Made by a program: the position numbers and the translations under genes. A stretch of 64,000 nucleotides of DNA from contig VZRZ01007765.1 of the NCBI GenBank assembly GCA_013398175.1, positions 609,166-673,165 of the forward strand, read 5' to 3'. Positions 12,491 to 23,110 of this stretch are shown piece after piece (within the stretch, counting starts at the first letter, position 1; the number at the start of each line of letters is the position of its first letter). The stretch comes from Climacteris rufus. Lineage: Eukaryota > Chordata > Aves > Passeriformes > Climacteridae. A model generated the notes under the pieces. It was not told the origin of the DNA and searched no databases. It saw only the letters and a list, made by a program, of their open reading frames with translations.

Positions 12491-12970
12491 AGTGGTGTCT
12501 GTCAGTCTTTGGCATGTTTTTTAATCAATGCCAGAGTATCACTGAGCAAGACCATGCAGAGGAGATTATTTGTGCTGGAGACTACTACCTACAGCCCCAA
12601 AGTTGTCAGGACCGGTGTTAACTTTAAAGCTTTGCCAGCGAGGTGAAAAAGTTGATGCTGAGAGAGATGAATCAGCTCACACAGATGGTTTGGAGCATTG
12701 TCCTCCACACCCTTGGACAATAATTTCCCAAAACTAGAGTGAAAACCCTACATCTCTGGAGTACTCCACTGAAGCTAAAAGGCCATAATTGGTGCCTCTC
12801 ATATTTCACACTTTCTTTACTGGCCTTTGCCAGGCACCTTTTCGATCAAAATATTTATGTCAGAAGGACTTTGAGGTTTTGTTTGTTCTTGTTTATAAAG
12901 CTATTGAGGGTTTTTAGCTTATAATACAAAAATACTGTCCTTTCCCCTCCATCCACCCCTAAGATTAAAA

Positions 12971-12990
12971 GCAAACAAACAAACAAAAAA
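12971..12990. repeat. (AAAC)n microsatellite
   Basis: About four AAAC units followed by an A6 run. Confidence 0.85.
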
Positions 12991-13435
12991 GGTTAGATCC
13001 TTTGAACACTTCATGATGATAGGAAAGCAATAAAATTATACAAAAATAGATTTTCATTGTTCAGTCAGCTCAGCGGAACAGATTTCACACAATGCATTTC
13101 AATGATCCCAGACAATGAATTACTATCATAATTTGTTCTTAAAGTCTGTTTAATTGGCTTACTTAGCCACCTGTTCAGCATAGTTACTGTGTAAACAGTG
13201 GTTTTGCTGAATTTCTGAGTGCCAGCCTTTCATCCTTCATCCTTCCTCCTTCACCCATAAAGCATTGAGCAATGCTCAGCACAGATTTAAAAATAGTGTC
13301 ATAGCCATGCAATACATATTTTAACTAATCAGAAAAGAACTGCAAAGTTATAGCAATACTATGCTAATCGGGGCATTTACTCACTGTCAGCTCTGCCTGT
13401 TCCTGGGTGAGTGTCAATTTGTTACATCCCACTGC

Positions 13436-13475
13436 ATATATAATAACAAGGGGAAAATATAATAACAAGGGTGAA
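13436..13475. repeat. 19-bp imperfect tandem repeat
   Basis: The motif TATAATAACAAGGG occurs twice, followed each time by a GAAA-containing segment (GAAAA, then TGAAA). Confidence 0.8.
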
Positions 13476-13899
13476 AGGTAAAGAATGATATGCATGTTTA
13501 ATGTATATAAATAGACAGATAGATGCTATGTACCCCTCTACCTGAATTATATCAGCCATTTTCATTAAGAAGTTTCATAAAAAAAGAGTAAAGTTGTGAG
13601 AGGAAATTCAGCCAAAGACTTTGAAACTGTTGTCTGTTCTTTCAAAAAAATTAAATAAAAAAAAAATAATGAAAAGCAAGCAGAGTTAAAGGCATGAACT
13701 TCCATTTAGTGACGCTCACCACATTAAAAGAAAAAGTTATAAGGCACTGGGGCACTGTTTGTTGCCTGCCATGAGTCAGACTGCTTTCCTTGAGACCAAT
13801 GTAAAGTATTTTTGCAGAACAGCAGATCCTGAGAAGGAGAGGGGTTCAGCAGTAGAGCATAATTAGCACTCTCTAAAACTGGAGCTACAGTGTAAACAG

Positions 13900-15240
13900 C
13901 TCGAGTCTTCACTGCACAAAGCAAACAAACAATCCCAGCTGAGAATTCCCTGGCAGGAACCGAGCAAATACGGCCCTCGCTGCTGACTGCTGTTATTGCT
14001 ATGGTTGCTTAATCTAAACAGACAGCAGCATGTAAAAATGTAAATATTTGATATTTGTTAATACAGTCCTAAGTTATTGCTCTGGCCGGCTGGTTCAGTT
14101 CCATGCACTGGGATCCTCTGCGCAACTCGCTCGTCATACATTTCAGCAGAGGAGGATTTTTAAGAAGCCATTATCTAAACTGCTGATGTAATAAGGCACC
14201 GGTATATGAAATACACTTAATAACTCAACTTTAGTTATTTATTGTGAACGAGGGTGCATTCTCCTTGATTCCATTTCCCAGCGAAATATAAGTGGAGCTT
14301 TCATCATGAGTGCTTGAATTTATGGCAAGCAGACCAAGTGACATTAAGAAAGCCACACAATCCCTTCATTCAGGCTTTAATAAGGAAGCCAAGGAAAAAT
14401 TATCCAAGCTGGTTTGCGGGTGACAGCACAAGAACTTTTTGGAGTCAGAAAGTTAGCACGGAGGCTCCCTGTCAGCCCATTAAAAAGCAAGGTTGGCATT
14501 CCCAGATATTGGAACCATGTGTGCGGAGGAATTTTTCTTCTGGTAAGACATTCCAAATATTGTCCCAGAGCCAAACACTTCGGTGTTAGACTAATTTAAG
14601 CAGTATGTTGGAATCAGCTCTCAGGACTTTGATCATATGGAGATCGTTTGTTACAAATTGAACTAACCCAGTCTCTATTTCTGGTGGATCAGAACTATGG
14701 ATTTGTTGAATTAAATGCCTCATTTAATGCAGTTTGCACATGAAAAGAAAGCTGCACTCAGGAATCTGATAGTGAATTTTTCACCTAACCAACAGGTCTA
14801 CTTTTTTATTACTTTTAAACCTAATCCATACTCAGTCCACACTGTTCTTAATAAGCCCGAGGCTGTTTGGAGTGAAGGTTTAAATCAGCTCGTATGTTAT
14901 GGGGGGAAAGCATCACTGAATTATCAAACCGTGTAATAAGGAACACATTTGAATCCAATTCTAGAAATAATTTTATGAAGAAAAATAAATTAGTCCTTGG
15001 TTGTTATTTACCATCCAAATAGCTCAGTGCTCTTTCATGACAGCAGTGGACGGGAAGCTGAAAAATGATTTTGCAGACATATGATTTTCTCCCTGCCTCT
15101 CATTGCTATCCCCATTTTCGCAGCTGAACTATTGTGAGGGTTAAAAGTGCACAAAATAAAGCATTTCCACATATGGCTGCACTTTCTTTTCATTTCTTGA
15201 AGTTATAATGTCTTTAACTGTTGATAATGATATTATAAAC
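13900..15240. promoter_or_regulatory. complex AT-rich block, candidate conserved non-coding DNA
   Basis: This stretch has almost no simple repeats and no retroposon pieces. It holds TAAT-rich and TAAATATTTG-type motifs such as those bound by homeodomain and forkhead factors, for example around 14035-14065. Short open frames at 14314-14599 overlap on both strands in three frames, so none stands out as coding. The enhancer-like reading is an inference from texture only. Confidence 0.2.
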
Positions 15241-17038
15241 TGTCATTTAGTGCATTTTGAGTATATTAAATACATGAACCAAAGATGTGTGGTTCCAGCT
15301 GGACCCTGACCAGAAACACTGAGATCTGATTCACTAAAACTGCAGATAGCAACATGCAGACCTTGTGAGGAGCCTTGTGTAACAGGTAGCAGTTGCAATA
15401 GTAATAGGATAAAATAATTGATTAAAATAAAAGAACCTGACATCAATGATTACTCCAGGAAACTGAGAAGCATGTATCCAAGTGATAACTAATGAAAGAG
15501 TCATTGGCATGCTGCTGCACGGTGGACTGACACAGAACTTGAGTATATCACAACTCTCTGCCTTGGGGAACTCAGGATTTACACCGTTTTCAACACATTT
15601 TCATCTGGAGTCTCACACAAAATAAAAACAGGAACACCAGCAATTCCCAAGAACCCTTCCTCTTGGTCCCATGGGAATCTACACAACAGAGTTGATGTGG
15701 AAGAAAATGGGAATGCTATTTTCTGCCCAGAAGGGGCAAAATGAATCTCTCCAACCTCATTGCTTTGAAAGGGCCCTACAGCCAACTTGAAAACCTCTGA
15801 TATATGGATATAATTTTTAAAGGCATCTTATTATTTTACAGGTTTAGCAAAGAGATAATAAGCCAAGGTATAAAATAGCCTCAGCCCCTTGGTGCTGTTA
15901 AAGGCAAATCTGGCCACTGCAGCTGGAAAAGGAATGAACCAAAAACCCAAAAAGGTGAAATCACTGTCCAGGCATAAGACCTGAACAAGAATAATGAAGA
16001 CTTTTATTGGGGCTTAGAAGACAGGAACAGAAAACAGTGACATGGAAATAACATGGCAGTACCCTAAGCCTGACCAAGGCAAGCTCAGTCCTCAGCTCAC
16101 GATGATCATGGTGTTCCCGTTGCATTAAGCCCCAGGGAAACCAGCCTGAGCCTACACTGTCCTTATCCAGGCCTCGGACGGATGATGGTGAGATTGGCAC
16201 CACCAGTGCAGAATACAAGCCAGGAGAGGTCAAAAATAAGGGTGCCGTGTGCTCCAAATCCCATTCTGGGGCAGGGGGAGTGGGGAGGATCTCACAAGGA
16301 TCCTTCATTCCAACTCTCTGCATGCACAGAGCAGAGTTCATCCTTCATAAAGAAAAGGGAAACTGTTCCTTTAGAAAAAAAAAACAACAAAATAACACAA
16401 AACAACAATTATCTAGCAGATACTGATTTATATACACTCTCACACATTTATATATATATTTTATTGGCAAATAAAAAAAGATCAGATCTTTAATGAAATC
16501 AGGATGGGTTTGGGATGTGAACTTGAGCTGAACTCCCCAGATTTTCATGGAACTTCAATTAAAAGGGTTTCAGAGGAGTTGCTGAAAGCCAAGCACTTGC
16601 CATTGAAAGCTTAATTTAAAATGAGAAGCATTTTTACACCACATTTCTCAGTGAAATTCCATCCCTGATCCTCATTATATTTATTTTCTTGAACATTTTT
16701 TTTTTCAGATAAACTGTGTAGTAATGTATATAAATTTTATCCTCAGGTGTTTTGACCAGTTCACACGTAATGGCTACAGTGACAAAAGAGACCATCATTA
16801 TTATGTAGAAAATTACCCTCTCCACTCTAAAACTAGTGGTGAAATTTCAGTTACAACTGGTTGTCATGTACAATACATAAGGATTTAGATATCTGATAAA
16901 TGCTAGAACTAGCAAAAAATGTGGTTTGGGGGAAAGGAGTGAATCTAATTTCAGAAAACAAAACAGAAGAAAATAGTTAAAAATAAAGATGTTGGTTTAA
17001 TTTCTTCTTACCAACCTATTCTCCTTCAACCCCAGGAA

Positions 17039-17064
17039 CACAAAGTTAATGCACAAAGTTAATG
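17039..17064. repeat. 13-bp exact tandem repeat
   Basis: Two exact copies of CACAAAGTTAATG, followed by the start of a third (CACA). Confidence 0.92.
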
Positions 17065-17205
17065 CACAGCCTCACTGGAGGGCCCTTTTGGATATCAGTG
17101 GCGTTATGCAATTCAATCTTTGAGTTTTGCCTTCAAAATGTATCCCTTGTTTGATCAGATGCACGACAATTTAATCTGAATGTCAGCTTCTGGGTGTGAA
17201 AAGGG

Positions 17206-17238
17206 TTGAAGAGTGCTTGAAGAGCTGCTTGAAGAGTG
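17206..17238. repeat. 11-12-bp tandem repeat, three copies
   Basis: Three head-to-tail copies of TTGAAGAG followed by TGC, CTGC and TG. The sequence diverges after 17238. Confidence 0.85.
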
Positions 17239-18483
17239 ATCGAGATGGACAGTGGATCCTGGAGTTTCAATGGCTTGAAAGCATTAAGGGAAATGATTTT
17301 GTTTTAACCGGGTACCAGGAAATAAGTTACTTTGAAAACCATTTAACTAAATAATACTTTACTGTATAATGAAACATGACGGAATAGAAATTATTATGAA
17401 ACAGTTTTAACTAATGATGGGGGGAGGTGTGCCTAAAATAACAAAACCCAGCACTGTGTCAGGGACACAGTTACCAAGACAAACTTTATGTGCTGTGGGG
17501 TGGAACCTCTCTCTCTGCCCAAGCTATCTGCAGTGCAATTGAATAATAACAGATCTGCAAACCATAGCCTGGGAGCTGACATGTAAGGAGCAAGCACTGT
17601 AGTTTCATGGTCTCACATGCAAATGGCAACAAGGACTGAAAGGCCTTGTTCCAATTAAAACATTAATTTCATGTACTTCTTCTAGTTTTCATTTTACTAT
17701 GATCATTTCTTCTGTCCTCACTGTAGGCCAAAGACTTCTAACACACTTAAGAAAAGGCAAAACCAGATTGTCCTCAAAGTCTCACCAGTCTCCTTCCCTT
17801 CCTAGCAGCTTTGTGAGGAGGCTCAGGTGGAGGTCTTCTTTCTTTCACCCTTTTGGGAGATCAGCTGTGTCCTGGTACCTTCTTTGTCCTCATTGCATTC
17901 AACAGCTGTGAGGAATAAACTCCAAAACTGTGCATTTTTGTAGTCTGGGAGATGAACTGAAAGTTCAGATTGCCGAATGTGCATGCTAGAAAAGTTAGAG
18001 TGCTGGATTGCTGGATTGTCTCTTATGGGGCTGAAAAGTGGTCTTAAAATTGTGCAAATACTCAGAATATTCAATTATGCCACTGTTCATACCTCAGGAG
18101 AGCCTTCTCATTTATTCCACATAAGTGGATCCTGCCTGGCTAAAGTTCACAGTGTGAGAGCATCAGGAGGCAGCCAGCTTTTTCCAGGTCAGTATGGTGT
18201 GACTTGGCTGGTGATTGCTGTCAATCTCTTACTAGAACCTAGGAATGGAAGGCTTCCTGTTAATGTTCGGAGCCATGTAAGCATGGCCAGATATCCAGTA
18301 GGACATGGTTCTGGAGAGGGGCATGGCTGCACCTTTGCTGGGTTTCCCAAAGCACTCAGTTTCTGCTGGCTGGATGTCTACAATGGAGCAGTAGTCAGGA
18401 ACTGGGGTAGGTACAGCCAACATCTCGTCCCACATACAGCCTGCAGAGTGGTGGTACACCAAATCCAGCAGATACTGGTTTAT

Positions 18484-18562
18484 ACACACACACACATATT
18501 ATTATATTATATATTATTATGCATTATATAGTGTATTGTTATAGTATATATTTTATAATATT
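18484..18562. repeat. (AC)n followed by AT-only tract
   Basis: About six AC units (18484-18495), then roughly 65 bases that are almost pure A/T with TATTA motifs. Confidence 0.9.
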
Positions 18563-19050
18563 TCAAATCAAGTTATTTTGGGTTAGAGGCCCACCACTGG
18601 GACAGACACACCACTGAACCATGTATTAAGACAAGCTTTTAATACAGAAATGGATAACCTGGTAGGAGTTAGAGGGAAGAGCTTGTTAGCTGGGGCCTCA
18701 CCCTCTGCCTGCTGCACAGACCAGAGCTAACACCAGCTAAACCAGGCTGCTTCCAAGATGTCCGGAATTTCACAGATAGTGACAACCTTCCGATGGATGT
18801 TTTCAGCCTGCTACAATGCAGCAAGGCGAAAATCATTTTCTCTCTGCTCATACCTTCCATTCATATAGTTTTCCTACTTTACAAAGAGACTGATGCTATT
18901 TAAAATGCCAGATCCATTAAATCTTTTGTTTTCTCTAAATAAGAAGAAAATGGTTGCTCACAGTTTTATGGGAAGCCATCAATCTTTCCCAAAGTGACTT
19001 ACTGTATGGAAGCAAATAAACATCACTCTGTATGTAAAACAGAGCAGAAA

Positions 19051-19183
19051 GGCTTCAGTCATGGGCAAAGCACTGCTTTCCTTAGCAGTAGCAACATATT
19101 AAAGACAAATGTAGTCAGGCTGCAGTCATGGGCAAAGCACTGCTTTCCTTAGCAGTAGCAACATATTAAAGACAAATGTAGTC
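19051..19183. repeat. 67-bp tandem duplication, two near-identical copies
   Basis: Copy one is 19051-19117 and copy two starts at 19118, a period of 67 bp. Both begin GGCT(T/G)CAGTCATGGGC and end TTAAAGACAAATGTAGTC. By reading, they differ at one internal base (T to G at the fifth position) over 66 aligned bases. The unit is complex sequence, not a simple repeat, and no third copy is visible on either side. Such high identity suggests a recent local duplication or an assembly artefact. No open frame runs through both copies, and I see no transposon ends. Confidence 0.95.
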
Positions 19184-21330
19184 CACTGAAAGTGACATAA
19201 ATAAGTGGATTTCCCATCTGAAACATTGTTTTTAGCAAGAGAAGCTTTTAATCCCCTTAAGTTCATTTCTAATCTGTCTTGGAAGTGCTTGTCTAAAGAA
19301 TATTACATTGATATAAAGGATTTAATTTATTAAAACTAAACAGCAGCCAGCACACTACTAAAGAATATCTTGTACGCAGTACTCTCCCAGATGAATAAAG
19401 CTGCTACAGGTAGAAAAAAAACCTGCACAAACACATGGCACAGAATTCATTAAAAATTCACACATTATGTTCCTGCATTCTCCTGCTTGCTGTGCTTTTC
19501 CCAATAAAGCAAACACTTTAGAATTCATAATACCTCTTTATCCCATGTGCACAAATGACCTCCTCTCCTTTATGCACCTAGCAAATGAACAAGTACAAAA
19601 GGGAATAGAGTAAGCAGAAAACCAAACATGCCCTCTCCTACCCAAGAGCATAAAGAGAGGGCAAGCAGAGGTTCTATGAAGGGTTTAGAGCAGCCTTGAC
19701 CAAGATGCCAGTGCTCCCATCAGTTTTGGCCAGTGCATGCTACATAGGCAGCATCAATTATACAGTTTGTCAATCAATTAATTTTAAGGGCTCTTTCTTA
19801 AAATAGCAATTGAAGGAAACAAAAGCTGCCTTCAAACTACATTTAAATCACTTGTTAACCACAAGTCTGGCTGACTGTTTAATAATCATCAAGAAGCCAA
19901 CTGCAAAATGACAAAATGGCCTTCTTTTCTTTTCCTGAGGGTGTGAAAATATCTCTGTGTTTCTGGCAGCCCGCCTTGAGACACCGTGAGACATATACCT
20001 GGTTTCTCCATGAGTGCTTTCAGTATGTAACATGGTGTCTAAACACAATAGTGTCAAACAAGGCCCCAGAGATCTTTTAATACTGCACCCTAACCATGGA
20101 AAAAACAGAAATTTTGTGAAAATGGGTAACCAACTGTTCTAAGGGAAGATTTAGTCCACAAGGAACAACCTACACGTTCAAAAATGTAGTTACGTGTAAG
20201 GCCTCTTTCCTGAACACTGCAGTTCAATACAGTATAGGTCTCCGGGCTTTTTTTTCTGTCTTGACAAAGGAGACATTATTTATGGGGAAAATTCTCTCTG
20301 CTATGGCACAGTGTATGCGTTGTGGCTCATCTTACATTACACCCATTGGTTCCCTCTGAAGTCACAACGGAAGCTCGCTGTTACAAGTGAGATCAGTATT
20401 TGGTCACACATTGTTATCATGCTGGATCTTAGATGACATTGCACATGACATAGCTTCCATTCATTTCAATAATGGCCAGCAGCCACACTGCCTCCATTTC
20501 GAGCCCACATAGCTTAAGTCAAATGGGGTCAGGATTGGTCAATGCTGGAAGGTCTCCAAAGAAAACCATGAGGCAGGCAGATGTATTATTCAGGGATTAA
20601 GATTTAAACCTGCAGAGAAACATGTTCCTTAGGAGTCAGTCTCTTAGTAGGTGTTTTTTGTGAGGCAGTCTTGGGTTGGTGCTCATGCTGACTAAACACA
20701 CCCCTCACCAGCCTGGCAGGGAAAAAAAAAAGAGTCAGCAAGCCATACTGGCTTCTGTCCTACTACACAATACCAAAGTGAAGTGGTTCTCATATTATTA
20801 CCAACAGGCAGACATGGCAGTTCTAGCAGCATGGACCTATTATGGTGTGAGTAGAAGGAGGACTGACTTTCCTAAGCTCTTGCACAATAAAAAGTGACCA
20901 TGAAATTGGAGGTTTGTCACAGGAAACCATTTTTCACTCGGTGTTATATACATGCAAATTTTAATGCAATATCAAGAGCAATGACCAAAACAAGCTCACA
21001 TTTAAGGAAAAAATTAATTAGTACAGAAAGTAAAGTCTTCTGCCTAATAGGAAATCCCTTTTATTTCCTGCATTCTTCCCACCATTTTAGATGGTGCTGT
21101 AGCACAGTCAAGTGGTACTTACTGACAATTTTATCTTGGGTAAAAGTCCATGAAAATATTAAAGCATGAACAAGTCATCAAGTCAGTTTATGAATCAATA
21201 TACAGATTTCCTCCATGCCCAAAGCTGATTTCCATAACCATGAGCGTGCTGAAATCCTGAATAGATGCCAAATCAATTTTTCTTATATATGAACATCACA
21301 GCTACTTGAGAAAGGGAATCTGTGCCAAAA
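19184..21330. other. non-coding AT-rich sequence, no gene seen
   Basis: Only frames of 69-91 codons, none recognisable (19848-20057 minus; 20676-20897 and 20894-21169 plus). I see no recognisable repeats. Confidence 0.65.
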
Positions 21331-22171
21331 ACCTCACGCTCTTAACTAATTATTTCTGTGACTCCCTCCTTGCAAAACACAATGACTGCCACATAAATAC
21401 ACACAACGTTTATTAGGAACAGGCACACTTCCCACAGGTTCAGCCTGAGTGCAGCAGCATCCCTGACAAGCTCATCTTCCCAAAATGTGCAGCCAGCCTT
21501 TAGCTCAAGAAATAGTTCTGCTTTTCCCAGGACTTTTTTGCTGTGAAATACTTGAACACTTATCATCTCAGACAGGGCAGCCAGGAGGGTATGGAAATTC
21601 CCAGCTCTCCATAGATGCACACACAACTGTTGTCTGGCACTTGCTTTCATTGGCCATTGCTTCTGGTCTTGCCCAGTGTCACTGCAGAGCTGCTGCCTGT
21701 GGCAGGATGAGAACAACGCTTCATGTAAGTTCCAAGTAGAGGAACTCACCATTAATGCAGGCAGTTCTGAAAGTAAAAGCAAACAGCATTTGGCAGGGAA
21801 AACTATTAATGAGAGGGTCATCAGGGAATTAATTCTGCAAACCACATGGAGACTTGCAGGGCATTTCCTTGTGAGGCATCTCGGAGCAGATGTTGTGTAA
21901 GCACCACTGATGTGGAGCAGGAGAGAAGTGGAGTTAAGGAACTGAGCCACTGCAGATGACCAAGCAGAGGAAAGACAAGAAGTTGTCAGGACAGCAGGGC
22001 CTCAGGACATGTGGGCTGATATTGACAGGCTAAAAGTAGGCTGATGTAATGAATTCCCATCGCACAACAGGGACAGAGCTGGGGTAGGTGATGGTTGGGT
22101 CTTAACTCCAGCCTCCAGTTGTTTCTGGGCTTTCTGCACTTCAGGCACCATTATGCTTTGTGGGTGCGTAA

Positions 22172-22212
22172 GTATGTGTGTGAGAGTGTGTGTGTGGGTG
22201 TATGTGTGTGTA
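22172..22212. repeat. GT-rich microsatellite
   Basis: Imperfect (GT)n interrupted by GA and GGG. It encodes a threonine/histidine-rich stretch in the minus-strand frame 22002-22217, which is therefore not a credible gene. Confidence 0.9.
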
Positions 22213-22826
22213 AGCATGAGGAGCTAAATATTCTTTCGTAAGTGCCTTCTGTCATTGAAAAATAAAGATACAGAAGAGGAAAAAAATTCCTCCCTTGTGT
22301 TCCCCATTAATATATAGTTTTGTTGAATGAATTGCTGGCCCCTGCCATTCCACCACCCACAGCCTGAGCTTTTGGCTACCCTTCCCTATATACTTCCCTT
22401 GAGAAATAGTGAGTTTTCATCATTTCAAGCACTAGCACTAACAAGAAAAGGAAATGTCCTACTCAAATGTCTCCCAAATTGCCACATACATAAGTTACAA
22501 ATTAAATATATTATGTAAAAATCTGAATCACTCGTATAAAGCAACAGGACAGAGTGCATTCCAGGCTGTCTGCTGATATGCTGGACATCTGAGGAAGATC
22601 TAAGGGAAAACTGCTTCCCTCATTAATAAGGTCTGGGCACATTGTGCAGTGTTCTTCAATGATGCATTTACAGGAGATGATGCCACCCAATGGAAGGTTG
22701 ACGCTGGGTGATGTAGTCACTGCTTGAGTCAGGACTGGAGTCCAAGTCCCCCAAAAATTTGAGAGCAGCCTGTGACTGTGTCCGGCTATAAGACAAGGCT
22801 CATAGGGCATTGAAGCACTAATTCTG

Positions 22827-22843
22827 TGCTGCCTTCTGGTGCT
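22827..22843 (-). promoter_or_regulatory. weak CTCF-like motif
   Basis: The minus strand reads GCACCAGAAGGCAGCA, which fits most but not all positions of the CTCF core consensus (CCASYAGRKGGCR). Matches of this quality occur often by chance. Confidence 0.15.
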
Positions 22844-23110
22844 CCATGGCCTTGAACCACCTTCCAGGTACCCTGAGCACTGGTCATTTTCTGAGGATTT
22901 GTCTGAGTACATGTCAACAGGCATGCTCATGCTCCCTCCTAACTGATAGTTACATTTCACTTCATTGGTGACAAGCCTCTGTCCCCTGTGCTGCTCGTCC
23001 TGAGGGCACAGGATGCTGCCAGCCAGGTGCTGCACACTGGGGATTATCACCCTCCCTCCCTGGCCTGACCCAGCTGAGCCGTGGCACAGGAAATGCCACA
23101 TCCGTCACAT

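Larger units (their letters stand above)
10776..13900. other. non-coding AT-rich sequence, no gene seen
   Basis: The longest frames are about 60-73 codons and match nothing I recognise. Simple tracts at 11379-11401, 11751-11770, 12425-12490, 12971-12990 and 13436-13475 are listed separately. An A-rich tract also lies at about 13644-13668. Confidence 0.7.
15241..19050. other. non-coding sequence, no gene seen
   Basis: Frames of 126 codons (15961-16341 minus) and 184 codons (17977-18531 plus) are the longest. Neither has a domain I recognise, and the second ends by reading through the CA/TA microsatellite at 18484-18562. Both regions also have open frames on the opposite strand. A minus-strand AATAAA lies at about 16002-16007 (TTTATT on the plus strand). 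I could not tie it to a long terminal repeat or a gene. Confidence 0.6.
21331..23110 (-). other. region with the two longest open frames; probably chance
   Basis: Two minus-strand frames of 202 codons (21950 to 21342) and 196 codons (23101 to 22511) lie within 1.8 kb, in sequence more GC-rich than average. I recognise no domain, transposase, Gag/Pol or reverse transcriptase motif in either. The first overlaps open frames on the plus strand at 21485-21900. Upstream of the second, the minus strand has an acceptor-like pyrimidine stretch ending CAACAG at about 23142. The plausible donors nearby leave only a very small exon. A single-exon gene or lncRNA exon cannot be ruled out, but a decayed unknown repeat or chance is more likely. 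Confidence 0.25.

Noticed and set aside
16411..18497. Similar short strings AGCAGATACTG(A/G)TTTATA at 16415 and 18468 as a possible LTR pair
   Set aside because: Similarity covers only about 20 bases plus microsatellite. Flanking sequence does not match, and there is no primer-binding site or Gag/Pol coding between them.
17977..18531. 184-codon plus-strand open frame
   Set aside because: No recognisable domain. Its end is encoded by the CA/TA microsatellite, and the opposite strand is also open at 18232-18495.
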